Of a DNA stretch of 9,753 nt, positions 1 through 7,133 are shown in pieces (positions within the stretch are counted from its first letter, which is position 1; every line of letters begins with the position of its first letter). The stretch is from Nitrospirota bacterium (GTDB lineage: Bacteria > Nitrospirota > JACRHJ01), in contig JAKAHE010000070.1 in assembly GCA_021815285.1 (NCBI GenBank), positions 1-9,753 on the forward strand. The letters are read 5' to 3'. The position numbers and the translations under genes were made by a program. The notes beneath the pieces are model-generated. The model ran no database searches, was not told where the DNA came from, and was given only the letters and a program-made list of their open reading frames with translations.

Positions 1-1394
1 GCGAGAATTACGGTTGCTGCGCCGGTTACAATATCGCCGCCAGCAAACACACCAGGATTAGACGTCGCGCCGCCACCATCGGCCACGATGTAGCCCTTCT
101 TGTTAAGATCAAGGCCCGGCGTTGAGTTGGGAATGATTGGGTTCGACCCAGTACCGATCGACATAACAACGGTACCGACATCCATCACGAACTCGCTCCC
201 CTCAACTGCGGCCGGGCGCCTTCTGCCAGACTCATCCGGCTCGCCAAGTTCCATCTCTACGCATTCAAGGCCCTTGACCCAGCCCTGCTCGTTCCCGAGA
301 ACCTTCACGGGCGCCGTCAGGAGCTTGAATTTCACGCCCTCGTGCATGGCGTGTTCCACCTCTTCCTTCCTGGCCGGGAGCTCGTCCTTGGAGCGCCTGT
401 ATACGATATAAGCGTTTTCCGCGCCGAGTCGGAGCGCCGTGCGCACGGCGTCCATGGCGACGTTTCCGCCGCCGACTACCGCGACGTTCTTGAACCTCTT
501 TATCGGCGTGTCGTATTCCGGGAACTGGAAGGCCTTCATGAGGTTGGAGCGGGTGAGGAACTCGTTGGCGGAATAGACGCCGTTCAGGTTCTCGCCGGGG
601 ATGCCCATGAACCACGGAAGCCCTGCGCCGTTGCAGATATACACGGCGTCGAAACCGTCCTCTTCCATGAGCTGGTCTATTGTCTTTATCTTTCCGATAA
701 CGTAGTTAAGCTTTATCTCGACGCCCATCTGCTCGAGGACCTTCACCTCGCGCTCGACAATTGCCTTCGGGAGCCTGAACTCCGGTATGCCGTATACCAG
801 GACGCCGCCTGCCTTGTGAAGCGCCTCGAATACCGTTACCTTGTGGCCCATCACCGTGAGGTCGAACGCGGCTGTAAGGCCGGACGGCCCCGCGCCGACT
901 ATGGCAATCTTTTTGCCCGTGGGCGCCGCAGCTTTCGGTATCTGGCCGCCGCCGTGCTTCGCCTGGAAATCGGCAACGAATCTCTCGAGCCTCCCTATGG
1001 CGACGGAATCGCCCTTCTTGGTCAGGATGCAGACCTTCTCGCACTGCATCTCCTGCGGACATACGCGCCCGCATACCGCGGGAAGGAGGCTCGATTCTTT
1101 TATCTTTGCCAGCGCGGCGAGATAGTCCTTGCTCTGGATAAGACCGATAAAAGACTTGATGTCGATACCGACCGGACAGCCCGTCGTGCAGAAAGGCTTC
1201 TTGCACTGAAGGCACCGCGACGCCTCCAGTAGCGCCTGCTCTTCCGTATATCCGAGAGTGACCTCGTCGAAATTCCTGGCCCTTACGTGCGGGTCCTGCT
1301 CCGGCATACCCTGTCTTGGAACCTTGGGCTTGGCCTGCTTCTGGCCACCCTGGCCCTCTTGCCCCGCCTGTCCTTCCTTTTTCTCTTCAGTCAT
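1..1394 (-). CDS. nfnB: NfnB: NADPH/ferredoxin-binding subunit of the electron-bifurcating transhydrogenase (3' end off window)
   Basis: Large subunit of NADH-dependent ferredoxin:NADP+ oxidoreductase, a cytoplasmic flavin-bifurcating complex coupling NADH, NADPH and ferredoxin. The window holds 464 codons and no stop; family length suggests only the last few tens of residues are missing. The N-terminal iron-sulfur domain has eight cysteines in two groups (C61, C64, C69, C73 and C108, C112, C118, C122). The FAD Rossmann motif GAGPSG is at 167-172, and the NADP(H) motif VVGGGNVAMDA begins at 306, followed by VYRRS (331-335), whose arginines fit NADPH binding. The ATG start has AAGGGG just upstream and lies 16 nt after the nfnA stop. 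The first ~22 residues are an unusual Gln/Gly/Lys-rich extension. Homologous glutamate synthase small subunits look similar, but the adjacent nfnA and the absence of a large synthase subunit favour NfnB. Confidence 0.9.
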   Translation of the reverse strand, partial: MTEEKKEGQAGQEGQGGQKQAKPKVPRQGMPEQDPHVRARNFDEVTLGYTEEQALLEASRCLQCKKPFCTTGCPVGIDIKSFIGLIQSKDYLAALAKIKESSLLPAVCGRVCPQEMQCEKVCILTKKGDSVAIGRLERFVADFQAKHGGGQIPKAAAPTGKKIAIVGAGPSGLTAAFDLTVMGHKVTVFEALHKAGGVLVYGIPEFRLPKAIVEREVKVLEQMGVEIKLNYVIGKIKTIDQLMEEDGFDAVYICNGAGLPWFMGIPGENLNGVYSANEFLTRSNLMKAFQFPEYDTPIKRFKNVAVVGGGNVAMDAVRTALRLGAENAYIVYRRSKDELPARKEEVEHAMHEGVKFKLLTAPVKVLGNEQGWVKGLECVEMELGEPDESGRRRPAAVEGSEFVMDVGTVVMSIGTGSNPIIPNSTPGLDLNKKGYIVADGGGATSNPGVFAGGDIVTGAATVIL

Positions 1395-1410
1395 CGTTAC
1401 CCCTTATCGC

Positions 1411-2262
1411 TTAAGCCGAATGGCAGAGTTTCTTCCTGCATATATCAACGGCCTGCTTCTCCTCGGGCAGGTACTGCCTCTGGCGCGCCATCATTTCGTC
1501 GTAGTCCACCTCGTGTCCGTCGAACTCCGGGCCGTCCACGCAGACGAACTTTGTCTTTCCGCCGACGGTAACGCGGCATGCGCCGCACATCCCGGTGCCG
1601 TCCACCATGATGGTGTTGAGGCTGGCGAAAGTCTTTATCTTGTGCGGCTCGGTAACCTTGCAGACGAACTTCATCATTATCGGCGGGCCGATTACGACGA
1701 CGAGGTCGATTGGAATCTTCTCGACCTCTATCATCTGCTTGAGCTCGTCCGTCACAAAACCTTTTTTCACGTATGAGCCGTCGTCCGTGGTGATGCGCAC
1801 CTCGGTCGAGGCCTTTCTCATCAGGTCTTCGTATATCAAAAGGTCCTTCGTCCTGGCGCCCAGGATGGAGATGACCTTGTTGCCTGCGTCTTTCATGGCC
1901 TTCGCTATCGGATGCACCGGCGCGATGCCAACGCCGCCTCCGACGCAGACCACCGTGCCGAATTTCTCGACGTGCGTCGGCTTGCCGAGCGGCCCCGCGA
2001 CATGCGTTAGCTTGTCGCCTTCCTTGAACGAGCCAAGAAGCATCGTGGAGGCGCCGACTTCCTGGAACAGGATGTTTATGGTGCCTGCCTTGGCGTCCTT
2101 GTCGGCAATCGTGAGAGGTATCCTCTCGCCCGATTCGCGCGGGATTATAATGACGAACTGCCCGGCCTTGTGTGCCCTGGCTATCTCCGGAGCGTTAAGC
2201 ACGAACTCCGTTATCCTCGGTTCCTGCGCAGACCAAACTGTCTTTTTTAAGATTTCGTACAT
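1411..2262 (-). CDS. nfnA: NfnA: NAD(H)-binding FAD/[2Fe-2S] subunit of ferredoxin:NADP+ oxidoreductase
   Basis: The 283-residue small subunit pairs with NfnB; in characterised enzymes it binds NAD(H) and a FAD and passes electrons through a [2Fe-2S] cluster. The N-terminal ferredoxin-reductase-like beta-barrel contains RIPLTI (47-52), the usual FAD phosphate/isoalloxazine segment. The nucleotide-binding domain contains VGGGVGIAP (107-115). The cluster region is D221, C226, C229 and C241 followed by DGPEFDGHEVD; an Asp plus three Cys ligand set is characteristic of NfnA and differs from classical four-Cys ferredoxins. The ATG has a purine-rich AAGGGTGGGG upstream and starts 12 nt after the rubrerythrin stop, so the three genes look like one transcript. 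Older annotations call this family sulfide dehydrogenase or dihydroorotate dehydrogenase electron-transfer subunit; the NfnB neighbour resolves that. Confidence 0.92.
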   Translation of the reverse strand: MYEILKKTVWSAQEPRITEFVLNAPEIARAHKAGQFVIIIPRESGERIPLTIADKDAKAGTINILFQEVGASTMLLGSFKEGDKLTHVAGPLGKPTHVEKFGTVVCVGGGVGIAPVHPIAKAMKDAGNKVISILGARTKDLLIYEDLMRKASTEVRITTDDGSYVKKGFVTDELKQMIEVEKIPIDLVVVIGPPIMMKFVCKVTEPHKIKTFASLNTIMVDGTGMCGACRVTVGGKTKFVCVDGPEFDGHEVDYDEMMARQRQYLPEEKQAVDICRKKLCHSA

Positions 2263-2274
2263 TCAGCCCCACCC

Positions 2275-2745
2275 TTAGTTGTTTTCGATCTCTCTCATGA
2301 AATCGTCGTATTTCTCCTCGAAACCCCTCAGATGCCTGCTCTCCTCGTCCGCCAGCAGAAGGAACAACGCCTTGGCCTTCGTGTCGTCGGACAGGGCGGC
2401 ATATTTTTTGTAAGACTCGAACGCCTCTTTCTCCTTGGCCATGGCCGCCTTGAGGACGTCCTGGTAGCTCGCCGTCTCGTCCAGCTTCACCTTTCCGACA
2501 TAATCGGCATATCCGAGAGGTTTCGCCACGCCTTGCGACTTCGGTATCTTTCCGCCCTTATCGACCTTTTTCTCCAGATCGTTTAAATGGTCGATGTGTT
2601 TCTGCTCCTCCTTCGCCAGGTGCTTAAGGTATGCGCGGACGTTTTCCGCCGAGGCCTTCTCTGCGGCTTCCGAGTAAAACCTCTTCGCGTTTTCCTCGTT
2701 TATCCTGGCGTAGTCGATTATCTCTCTCAGCGTGATTTCTTCCAT
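2275..2745 (-). CDS. Rubrerythrin-like ferritin-fold diiron protein without rubredoxin domain
   Basis: A 156-residue all-helical protein of the ferritin-like/rubrerythrin superfamily. Carboxylate/histidine ligands for a diiron site can be read at E17 or E18, E47xxH50, E105/E107, and E135xxH138, with one pair in each half of a four-helix bundle. A linker of about residues 60-92 joins the halves. The rubredoxin-type CxxC pairs that classical rubrerythrin carries at its C-terminus are absent, and the protein contains no cysteine at all. Likely role, by family, is reduction of hydrogen peroxide or iron handling in an anaerobe; the electron donor is unknown. The ATG has AGGAG six nt upstream. That Shine-Dalgarno directly follows the T-tract of the terminator ending the dsr operon, leaving little space for an independent promoter. 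Confidence 0.85.
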   Translation of the reverse strand: MEEITLREIIDYARINEENAKRFYSEAAEKASAENVRAYLKHLAKEEQKHIDHLNDLEKKVDKGGKIPKSQGVAKPLGYADYVGKVKLDETASYQDVLKAAMAKEKEAFESYKKYAALSDDTKAKALFLLLADEESRHLRGFEEKYDDFMREIENN

Positions 2746-2759
2746 TCAGATCTCCTGAT

Positions 2760-2806
2760 AAAAAACAGCCCGGAGGGTCCGCCCCATCGACGGGCGGCCC
2801 TCCGGG
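2760..2806 (-). terminator. Strong rho-independent terminator after the dsrL-like gene
   Basis: On the minus strand, a GC-rich inverted repeat (arms at 2792-2806 and 2769-2784, a 15-bp stem with one single-base bulge and a 7-nt loop) is followed within 3 nt by six consecutive T (positions 2765-2760). It lies 16 nt downstream of the dsrL-like stop codon, in the correct orientation to end the dsr transcript. Some read-through into the rubrerythrin-nfnAB genes is possible because the T-tract is short and interrupted. Confidence 0.9.
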
Positions 2807-2822
2807 TGACGGAACGAATATT

Positions 2823-4508
2823 TTAGAACATGTCTATGTAGCCGCAGGGGCAGGCTTCCGCGCATTTCTTGCAACCCTGGCACTTGTCCAGGATAAACTC
2901 GTAATGCGTGCCGCGCGGAGTGTCCTTCGACTTCTTCTCCACCGCGCCGTCCGAGCAGTACATCCAGCAGTTGTCGCAGTCGAAGCACAGGCCGCAGCTC
3001 ATGCAGCGGGAGACTTCTTCCTTGAACTCCTCATCCGTAAGGGCGAGCATCGGCTCTTTCGTCATGCTCGTCTTCACCTCAGACGCCGGAAGATACTTCG
3101 TAGCGTTACGCTCCTTCTTGACGAAGAAGTCGCGGTACATGTTCTGATACCTGACGACCGTAAGCGGAGCCTCAGCCGGCTTCTCCTTCTTCTGGATGAA
3201 GTCGTCTATGGCCTCGGCGGCCTTCCTGCCAAGACCTATGGCCTCCGTTACAAGGCCAAGCTGGTTCGTGACGTCGCCGCCCGCGAATATGCCGTCCGCC
3301 GCCGGGGTCTTGCCGCCCGCATCGGCGGATATCCAGCCCTTTTCGTTCTTCAGGCTCTCGAGGCCGTCGAACTCAGGTTCCTGGCTGATGGACGGGCACA
3401 CGAACGTCGCCTCGACCACGAACTCGGAACCGGGCACCGGGACAGGCTTGCGCCTCCCGGAGGCGTCCGGCTCGCCGAGCTCCATCCTCTGGAGCTTGAG
3501 TCCTGTCGCCTTGCCGTCCTTCACGACAACCTCGACGGGGGCGGTAAGGTACTCGAACTTGACGCCTTCTTCCTCGGCGGAATGTATCTCGTGCTCGATT
3601 GCCGGCATTTCGGTGCGGGTCCTGCGGTAGGAGAGGGTCACGTCCGCTCCGAGCCTGAGCGCGACTCTCGCGGCGTCGATGGCGCTGTTTCCGCCGCCGA
3701 CAACTATGACCTTCTTGCCTATATCGACCTTCTCGCCTTCATTGACCTTGTGCAGGAATTCCGCGCCGGTCATGACATTCGGCGCGTTCTCCCCGGGGAC
3801 CCCGAGCTTCTTGCCCGCATGGGCGCCGATGCCCATGAAGACAACGCTGTTGGACTTCCGGACTTCGTCGAACGAGATGTCTTTGCCAACTTTAGTCTTC
3901 AGCTTGAGCTGCACGCCAAGGTCGAGGATTTTCTTGATCTCGGCGTCAAGCACGTCCTCCGGAAGCCTGTAGGAAGGTATGCCGTAGCGCAGCATGCCTC
4001 CGGCCTTCTCGAAGGACTCGTAGATGGTCACGCCGTAGCCGCGCCTTGCGAGCTGATACGCGCAGGAGAGACCCGCCGGACCGGAGCCTACTACCGCGAC
4101 AGATTCGGTCTTCTTGTCCGCCGAAAGCTTGTTGAGCGGCAGGGCATTCTTGATGCCGTAATCGCCCATGTAGCGCTCGACGTTGTTGATGTTCAGAGGC
4201 CCTTCGAGGCTTCCCCTGTTGCACTCGCTCTCACATGGATGCGGACAGACCCTGCCGGTGGTTGCCGGAAGCGGGTTCTTGTCCGTAAGCATGTACCAGG
4301 CCTCTTTCATGGACTGATCGAAGGTCCTGCCGTACATCTCCGACTGGCTGACGTGCATCACGTAGCCGCGGATGTCTATGCCTGAAGGGCACTTGAACGT
4401 GCACGGCGGCGTTTTCGGCTGGTACTTGGGCCTCAGCGCTGAAGCCTGCGTCGCGGAGCCGGCTTTTATGCTGTAGTCCTTCTTTTTCTTCTTAACTACA
4501 ATGGCCAT
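2823..4508 (-). CDS. dsrL: DsrL-like NADPH:acceptor FAD oxidoreductase with C-terminal ferredoxin domain
   Basis: A 561-residue flavoprotein related to NfnB/GltD. In order: a lysine-rich start (6-10); an N-terminal iron-sulfur region with C36, C40, C88, C92 and C96; FAD motif GSGPAG (141-146); NAD(P) motif VVGGGNSAIDAA (269-280) with SYRRTRTEMP (293-302), whose arginines suit NADPH; the second FAD contact IFAGGDVTNQLG (407-418); a linker (~440-495); and a ferredoxin-like tail with C502, C505, C508, C511, C514, C518 and C543, C546, C549, C553, C555. The tail, and the place directly after dsrD in a dsrAB operon, identify it as DsrL-like rather than a second NfnB. DsrL of Allochromatium is a NAD(P)(H)-linked partner of DsrAB. 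Here it is inferred to supply electrons to DsrAB, or accept them if the pathway runs in reverse. GGAG precedes the ATG, 14 nt after dsrD. Confidence 0.85.
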   Translation of the reverse strand: MAIVVKKKKKDYSIKAGSATQASALRPKYQPKTPPCTFKCPSGIDIRGYVMHVSQSEMYGRTFDQSMKEAWYMLTDKNPLPATTGRVCPHPCESECNRGSLEGPLNINNVERYMGDYGIKNALPLNKLSADKKTESVAVVGSGPAGLSCAYQLARRGYGVTIYESFEKAGGMLRYGIPSYRLPEDVLDAEIKKILDLGVQLKLKTKVGKDISFDEVRKSNSVVFMGIGAHAGKKLGVPGENAPNVMTGAEFLHKVNEGEKVDIGKKVIVVGGGNSAIDAARVALRLGADVTLSYRRTRTEMPAIEHEIHSAEEEGVKFEYLTAPVEVVVKDGKATGLKLQRMELGEPDASGRRKPVPVPGSEFVVEATFVCPSISQEPEFDGLESLKNEKGWISADAGGKTPAADGIFAGGDVTNQLGLVTEAIGLGRKAAEAIDDFIQKKEKPAEAPLTVVRYQNMYRDFFVKKERNATKYLPASEVKTSMTKEPMLALTDEEFKEEVSRCMSCGLCFDCDNCWMYCSDGAVEKKSKDTPRGTHYEFILDKCQGCKKCAEACPCGYIDMF

Positions 4509-4522
4509 TGATTTTTCTCCGT

Positions 4523-4768
4523 TTATGCGTTCGCGCTTCCCTCTACATGCGGAAGCTCGATCGTAGTGCCGCCGTAATAGCCATATACGAGCTTCTCCTC
4601 GTCGATCAGCTCCTTAAGGGCCTCCTTCACGTCTTTCTTAGAGCACTCGGCCTCGCCGAAATGCTCTATTATTTCCTGCGTGAGGTGGGGAACCTTCACC
4701 TGCTTTTTGCCGGCATAGGACTCCACCTTATGGAACAAGTAGTCTTTTATCTCTTCTAAGGACGCCAT
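4523..4768 (-). CDS. dsrD: DsrD, small winged-helix activator of dissimilatory sulfite reductase
   Basis: An 81-residue protein with the size and sequence character of DsrD: a helix-turn-helix-like core (about 25-60: VPHLTQEIIEHF followed by KKDVKEALKELIDEEKL) and a beta-wing with VYGYYGGTTIELP (61-73). DsrD was first viewed as a possible DNA-binding protein because of its winged-helix fold; later biochemical work supports an allosteric activator of DsrAB in sulfite reduction. It follows dsrB by 11 nt, the usual place in sulfate reducers, with AGAGGTG before the ATG. Its presence is commonly used as a marker for the reductive direction, although it also occurs in some disproportionating lineages. 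The single cysteine (C42) has no assigned role. Confidence 0.95.
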   Translation of the reverse strand: MASLEEIKDYLFHKVESYAGKKQVKVPHLTQEIIEHFGEAECSKKDVKEALKELIDEEKLVYGYYGGTTIELPHVEGSANA

Positions 4769-4779
4769 TTTCGCACCTC

Positions 4780-5856
4780 TTAAAATTTAACGTGTGTAGA
4801 GGAATTGTACGTGCTGGACGCCAGGGTGTAGTCATCAATATGGTACTTGGTGAACTCCAGGCCCGTCTTCTCGAAGAACTTCTGCCAGCCTATCCTGCCG
4901 ATCCACTCGCCGACCCTCTCATACTTCTTCGCATCTTTGGCATAGGTCTCGACAATGTTCTTTACGGCGCTCGTGACTTCCGGCCAGCGCGGCGGATTGT
5001 TCGGGAGATAAGGTATCGCGAGCTTCGAGAACATCGGAGCGGTGCGGGAGTTGGAGACCTTGCCGCCAACCCATATCGAGATACCGTCGTTGAGCGGGTT
5101 CGCTATCGGCATCGCCGGGCATACGGTGTAGCAGTTGCCGCAGTACATGCAGAGGTCTTCCACCACCTCGACCGTCTTCTTGCCGGCTATCACCTTCGGG
5201 CGTATTGCGGCCTTCGGGCAGGAGGCGACGGTGGACGGGATCTCGCACATGTTGGCGAGCTTATCATTATCGATCGTCGGCGGCGTTCTGTGGATGCCGA
5301 GTATGGCGATGTCCGAGCAGTGAACCGCGCCGCACATGTTGAGGCAGCAGGCGACCGCTATCCTCAGGTGCGCGGGAAGCGTCATGGACGTGAAGTAGTC
5401 GATAAGCTCGTCCATGGTGGCCTTCACCACTCCGGAAGCGTCCGTCGCGGAGCTGTGGCAGTGAACCCAGCCCTGGGTATGGACGATATTGGAGATGGAG
5501 TTGCCGGTGCCGCCGACTGGGTGTCCCATCTTGGCGAGCTCGTCGATGATCGGCTGGACATTGGCTTCCTTGTCCGTCATGAACTCGACGTTGTTGCGGC
5601 TGGTGAATCTGAGATACCCGTCGCAGTACTTGTCGGCCAGGTTGCAGAAATCCCTTATCTTATCGATGCTGACGAGCCTCGAGGACGCGGCGCGAACGGT
5701 GTAGAGCTTGTCGCCGGTCTCGGAGACGTGCATCAAGACGCCGGGCTTTACTTTCTCGTGATACTTCCACTTACCATAGTTCTTCTTGACCATGGGGTGA
5801 AGCATCTGTTCGTAATGGGGTGGCCCTATATCTGTCTTTCTCTTCGGAGCTGCCAT
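4780..5856 (-). CDS. dsrB: DsrB, dissimilatory sulfite reductase beta subunit
   Basis: The 358-residue beta subunit of cytoplasmic siroheme sulfite reductase (sulfite to DsrC-bound trisulfide/sulfide). The siroheme-[4Fe-4S] ligands are visible as WVHCH (C133) and ACCLNMC (C170, C171, C175), followed by GAVHCSD. An inserted ferredoxin domain has C213 (ASCPKAAIRP) and CMYCGNCYTVC (C236, C239, C242, C246). The family ending, THVKF, is preserved. The start ATG gives a shorter N-terminus than the ~381 residues of Desulfovibrio DsrB, but TDIGPPHYEQ (8-17) shows that the conserved domain is complete, and GGAGGG lies 9 nt upstream. DsrB sits between dsrA and dsrD as in most reductive dsr operons. All catalytic-cofactor cysteines are intact, so this subunit should carry the functional siroheme. 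Confidence 0.97.
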   Translation of the reverse strand: MAAPKRKTDIGPPHYEQMLHPMVKKNYGKWKYHEKVKPGVLMHVSETGDKLYTVRAASSRLVSIDKIRDFCNLADKYCDGYLRFTSRNNVEFMTDKEANVQPIIDELAKMGHPVGGTGNSISNIVHTQGWVHCHSSATDASGVVKATMDELIDYFTSMTLPAHLRIAVACCLNMCGAVHCSDIAILGIHRTPPTIDNDKLANMCEIPSTVASCPKAAIRPKVIAGKKTVEVVEDLCMYCGNCYTVCPAMPIANPLNDGISIWVGGKVSNSRTAPMFSKLAIPYLPNNPPRWPEVTSAVKNIVETYAKDAKKYERVGEWIGRIGWQKFFEKTGLEFTKYHIDDYTLASSTYNSSTHVKF

Positions 5857-5954
5857 TTTCTCAATCCCTCCGTTATTTTTCTTCTGCCTTGTTCATAATA
5901 ATGCGTTAACCTTGACTAATCCTGCCGGGGCGCTTTTTACTCCGCCCCCATCTA
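5857..5954 (-). other. dsrA-dsrB spacer with small GC hairpin and a 7-codon mini-ORF
   Basis: This 98-nt spacer is long for an operon in which most other gaps are 5-20 nt. Six nt after the dsrA stop, an all-GC 6-bp stem (arms 5943-5948 and 5927-5932, 10-nt loop) is present with no T-tract, so it is not a standard terminator; it could stabilise the upstream mRNA 3' end or mark a processing site. At 5896-5873 there is an ATG reading frame of seven codons (MNKAEEK) whose stop is next to the dsrB Shine-Dalgarno (GGAGGG, 5871-5866). The mini-ORF has no good ribosome binding site and may be chance. Confidence 0.4.
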
Positions 5955-7133
5955 CTATTCTTCGTCGAAATACTCTTCGTAGAAGATGTACGGGTTGGAC
6001 CTCGGCTCCTTTATCATGGCCGGAACCGGCTCGAGGCCGACTTCTTCGACAAAGTTGCCTTTGCCGATACGGACTATCATCTCGCCTATGCGCTCCCTGT
6101 TCTCGCCGTGCTCATCCCAGAATTCCCATATACGGCGGATAAGGTCCTTGAACTCCTCGTACGGCGGCTCCATCTTTATGAACGGCACCAGGACGGAAGA
6201 AAGCAGGGCGCCCTGGACAATCGGGGCCTTAGCGCCGAGCAGTATCATCGCGCCCTTGTCCTTGCCGGGGCGAAGGGCCTTCGGCATGACGTTTATGCAG
6301 TGCATGCAACGGTTGCAGTTCTTGTTGTCTATGGAGAGTTTGGAACCGTTCCAGGACATGCAGCCTGTCGGGCATTTTCCGACAACGTCGTTCGCTATGT
6401 CAACCTTGCCGCCCTTGGCGTATTCGGCGACGGCGGCGTCATCCTGCTGGATGTCGTCTCTCCAGGTGCCGATAATGGAGCAGTCGGAGCGGGCTATCGA
6501 GGCGACGCAGTCGTTCGGGCAACCGGACATCTTGAACTTGAACTTGTACGGGAACGCCGGCCTGTGGAGCTCGTCCTGATATTCGTTCGTCAGGTCGTAG
6601 CAAAGGTTCATGGTGTCGTAGCAGGCGAACTCGCAGCGGGCCATGCCGTTGCAGCAGGACGGGGTGCGGACGTCCGAACCGGAGCCGCCCAGATCCCAGC
6701 CGTGCTCAGAGAGGTCGGTGAATATGGGTTCGAGCTGATCTGTGGTAGTACCGAGCATGACGAAGTCGCCGGTCGAGCCGTGCAGGTTCGTAAGGCCGGA
6801 GCCGTGCTTCTCCCAGAGGTCGCAGAGATAGCGGAGCGCGCCGGTGTTATAGAACCACGCGGAGGGCTGGTTGACGCGGACGGTGTGGAAGTGGGAGACG
6901 TTCGGGAACTTCTCCGGCGAATCGGAATAACGGCCTATGATGCCGCCGCCGTAACCGCGGACGCCGACTATGCCGCCGTGTTTCCAGTGCGTCTTCTTGT
7001 CCTTGTAGGACATCTCAAGGAGGCCCAAGAGGTCTTTGCACATGGCGTTCTTTTCGGCCATCCTCTTAATGTCCTTGATGAAGCTCGGCCATGGGCCGGT
7101 TTCAAGCTGGTCAATCATTGGGGTATCTGACAT
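5955..7133 (-). CDS. dsrA: DsrA, dissimilatory sulfite reductase alpha subunit (short C-terminus)
   Basis: The 392-residue alpha subunit of the DsrA2B2 sulfite reductase. It opens with IDQLETGPWPSF (7-18), typical of reductive bacterial DsrA, and continues with THWKHGGIVGV (48-58) and LTNLHGSTGDF (114-124). Siroheme-[4Fe-4S] cysteines are C161-x5-C167 and C205-x3-C209. The ferredoxin domain has C254-x3-C258 and CNRCMHC (C273, C276, C279). The protein ends soon after EPRSNPYIF (376-384), so it lacks the ~20-residue tail seen in Desulfovibrio vulgaris DsrA, and the loop before the ferredoxin domain (about 238-248) is also shortened, together explaining a length well below 437. Nothing suggests a frameshift; the stop is TAG followed by spacer. 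AAAAGGAG lies 7 nt before the ATG. It follows the HEAT-repeat gene after 70 nt. Confidence 0.97.
   Translation of the reverse strand: MSDTPMIDQLETGPWPSFIKDIKRMAEKNAMCKDLLGLLEMSYKDKKTHWKHGGIVGVRGYGGGIIGRYSDSPEKFPNVSHFHTVRVNQPSAWFYNTGALRYLCDLWEKHGSGLTNLHGSTGDFVMLGTTTDQLEPIFTDLSEHGWDLGGSGSDVRTPSCCNGMARCEFACYDTMNLCYDLTNEYQDELHRPAFPYKFKFKMSGCPNDCVASIARSDCSIIGTWRDDIQQDDAAVAEYAKGGKVDIANDVVGKCPTGCMSWNGSKLSIDNKNCNRCMHCINVMPKALRPGKDKGAMILLGAKAPIVQGALLSSVLVPFIKMEPPYEEFKDLIRRIWEFWDEHGENRERIGEMIVRIGKGNFVEEVGLEPVPAMIKEPRSNPYIFYEEYFDEE

Noticed and set aside
1..1394. Glutamate synthase small subunit (GltD)
   Set aside because: The fold and motifs are shared, but the immediately upstream gene is NfnA with its Asp/3-Cys [2Fe-2S] signature, and no glutamate synthase large subunit is present.
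2904..4385. Long open frame on the plus strand opposite the dsrL-like gene
   Set aside because: It is antisense to a clearly recognised protein, has Arg/Leu/Ala-rich shadow composition with no family features, and is a product of GC-rich codon bias. The long plus-strand frames at 342-1232, 4792-5898 and 6108-7130 are rejected for the same reason.
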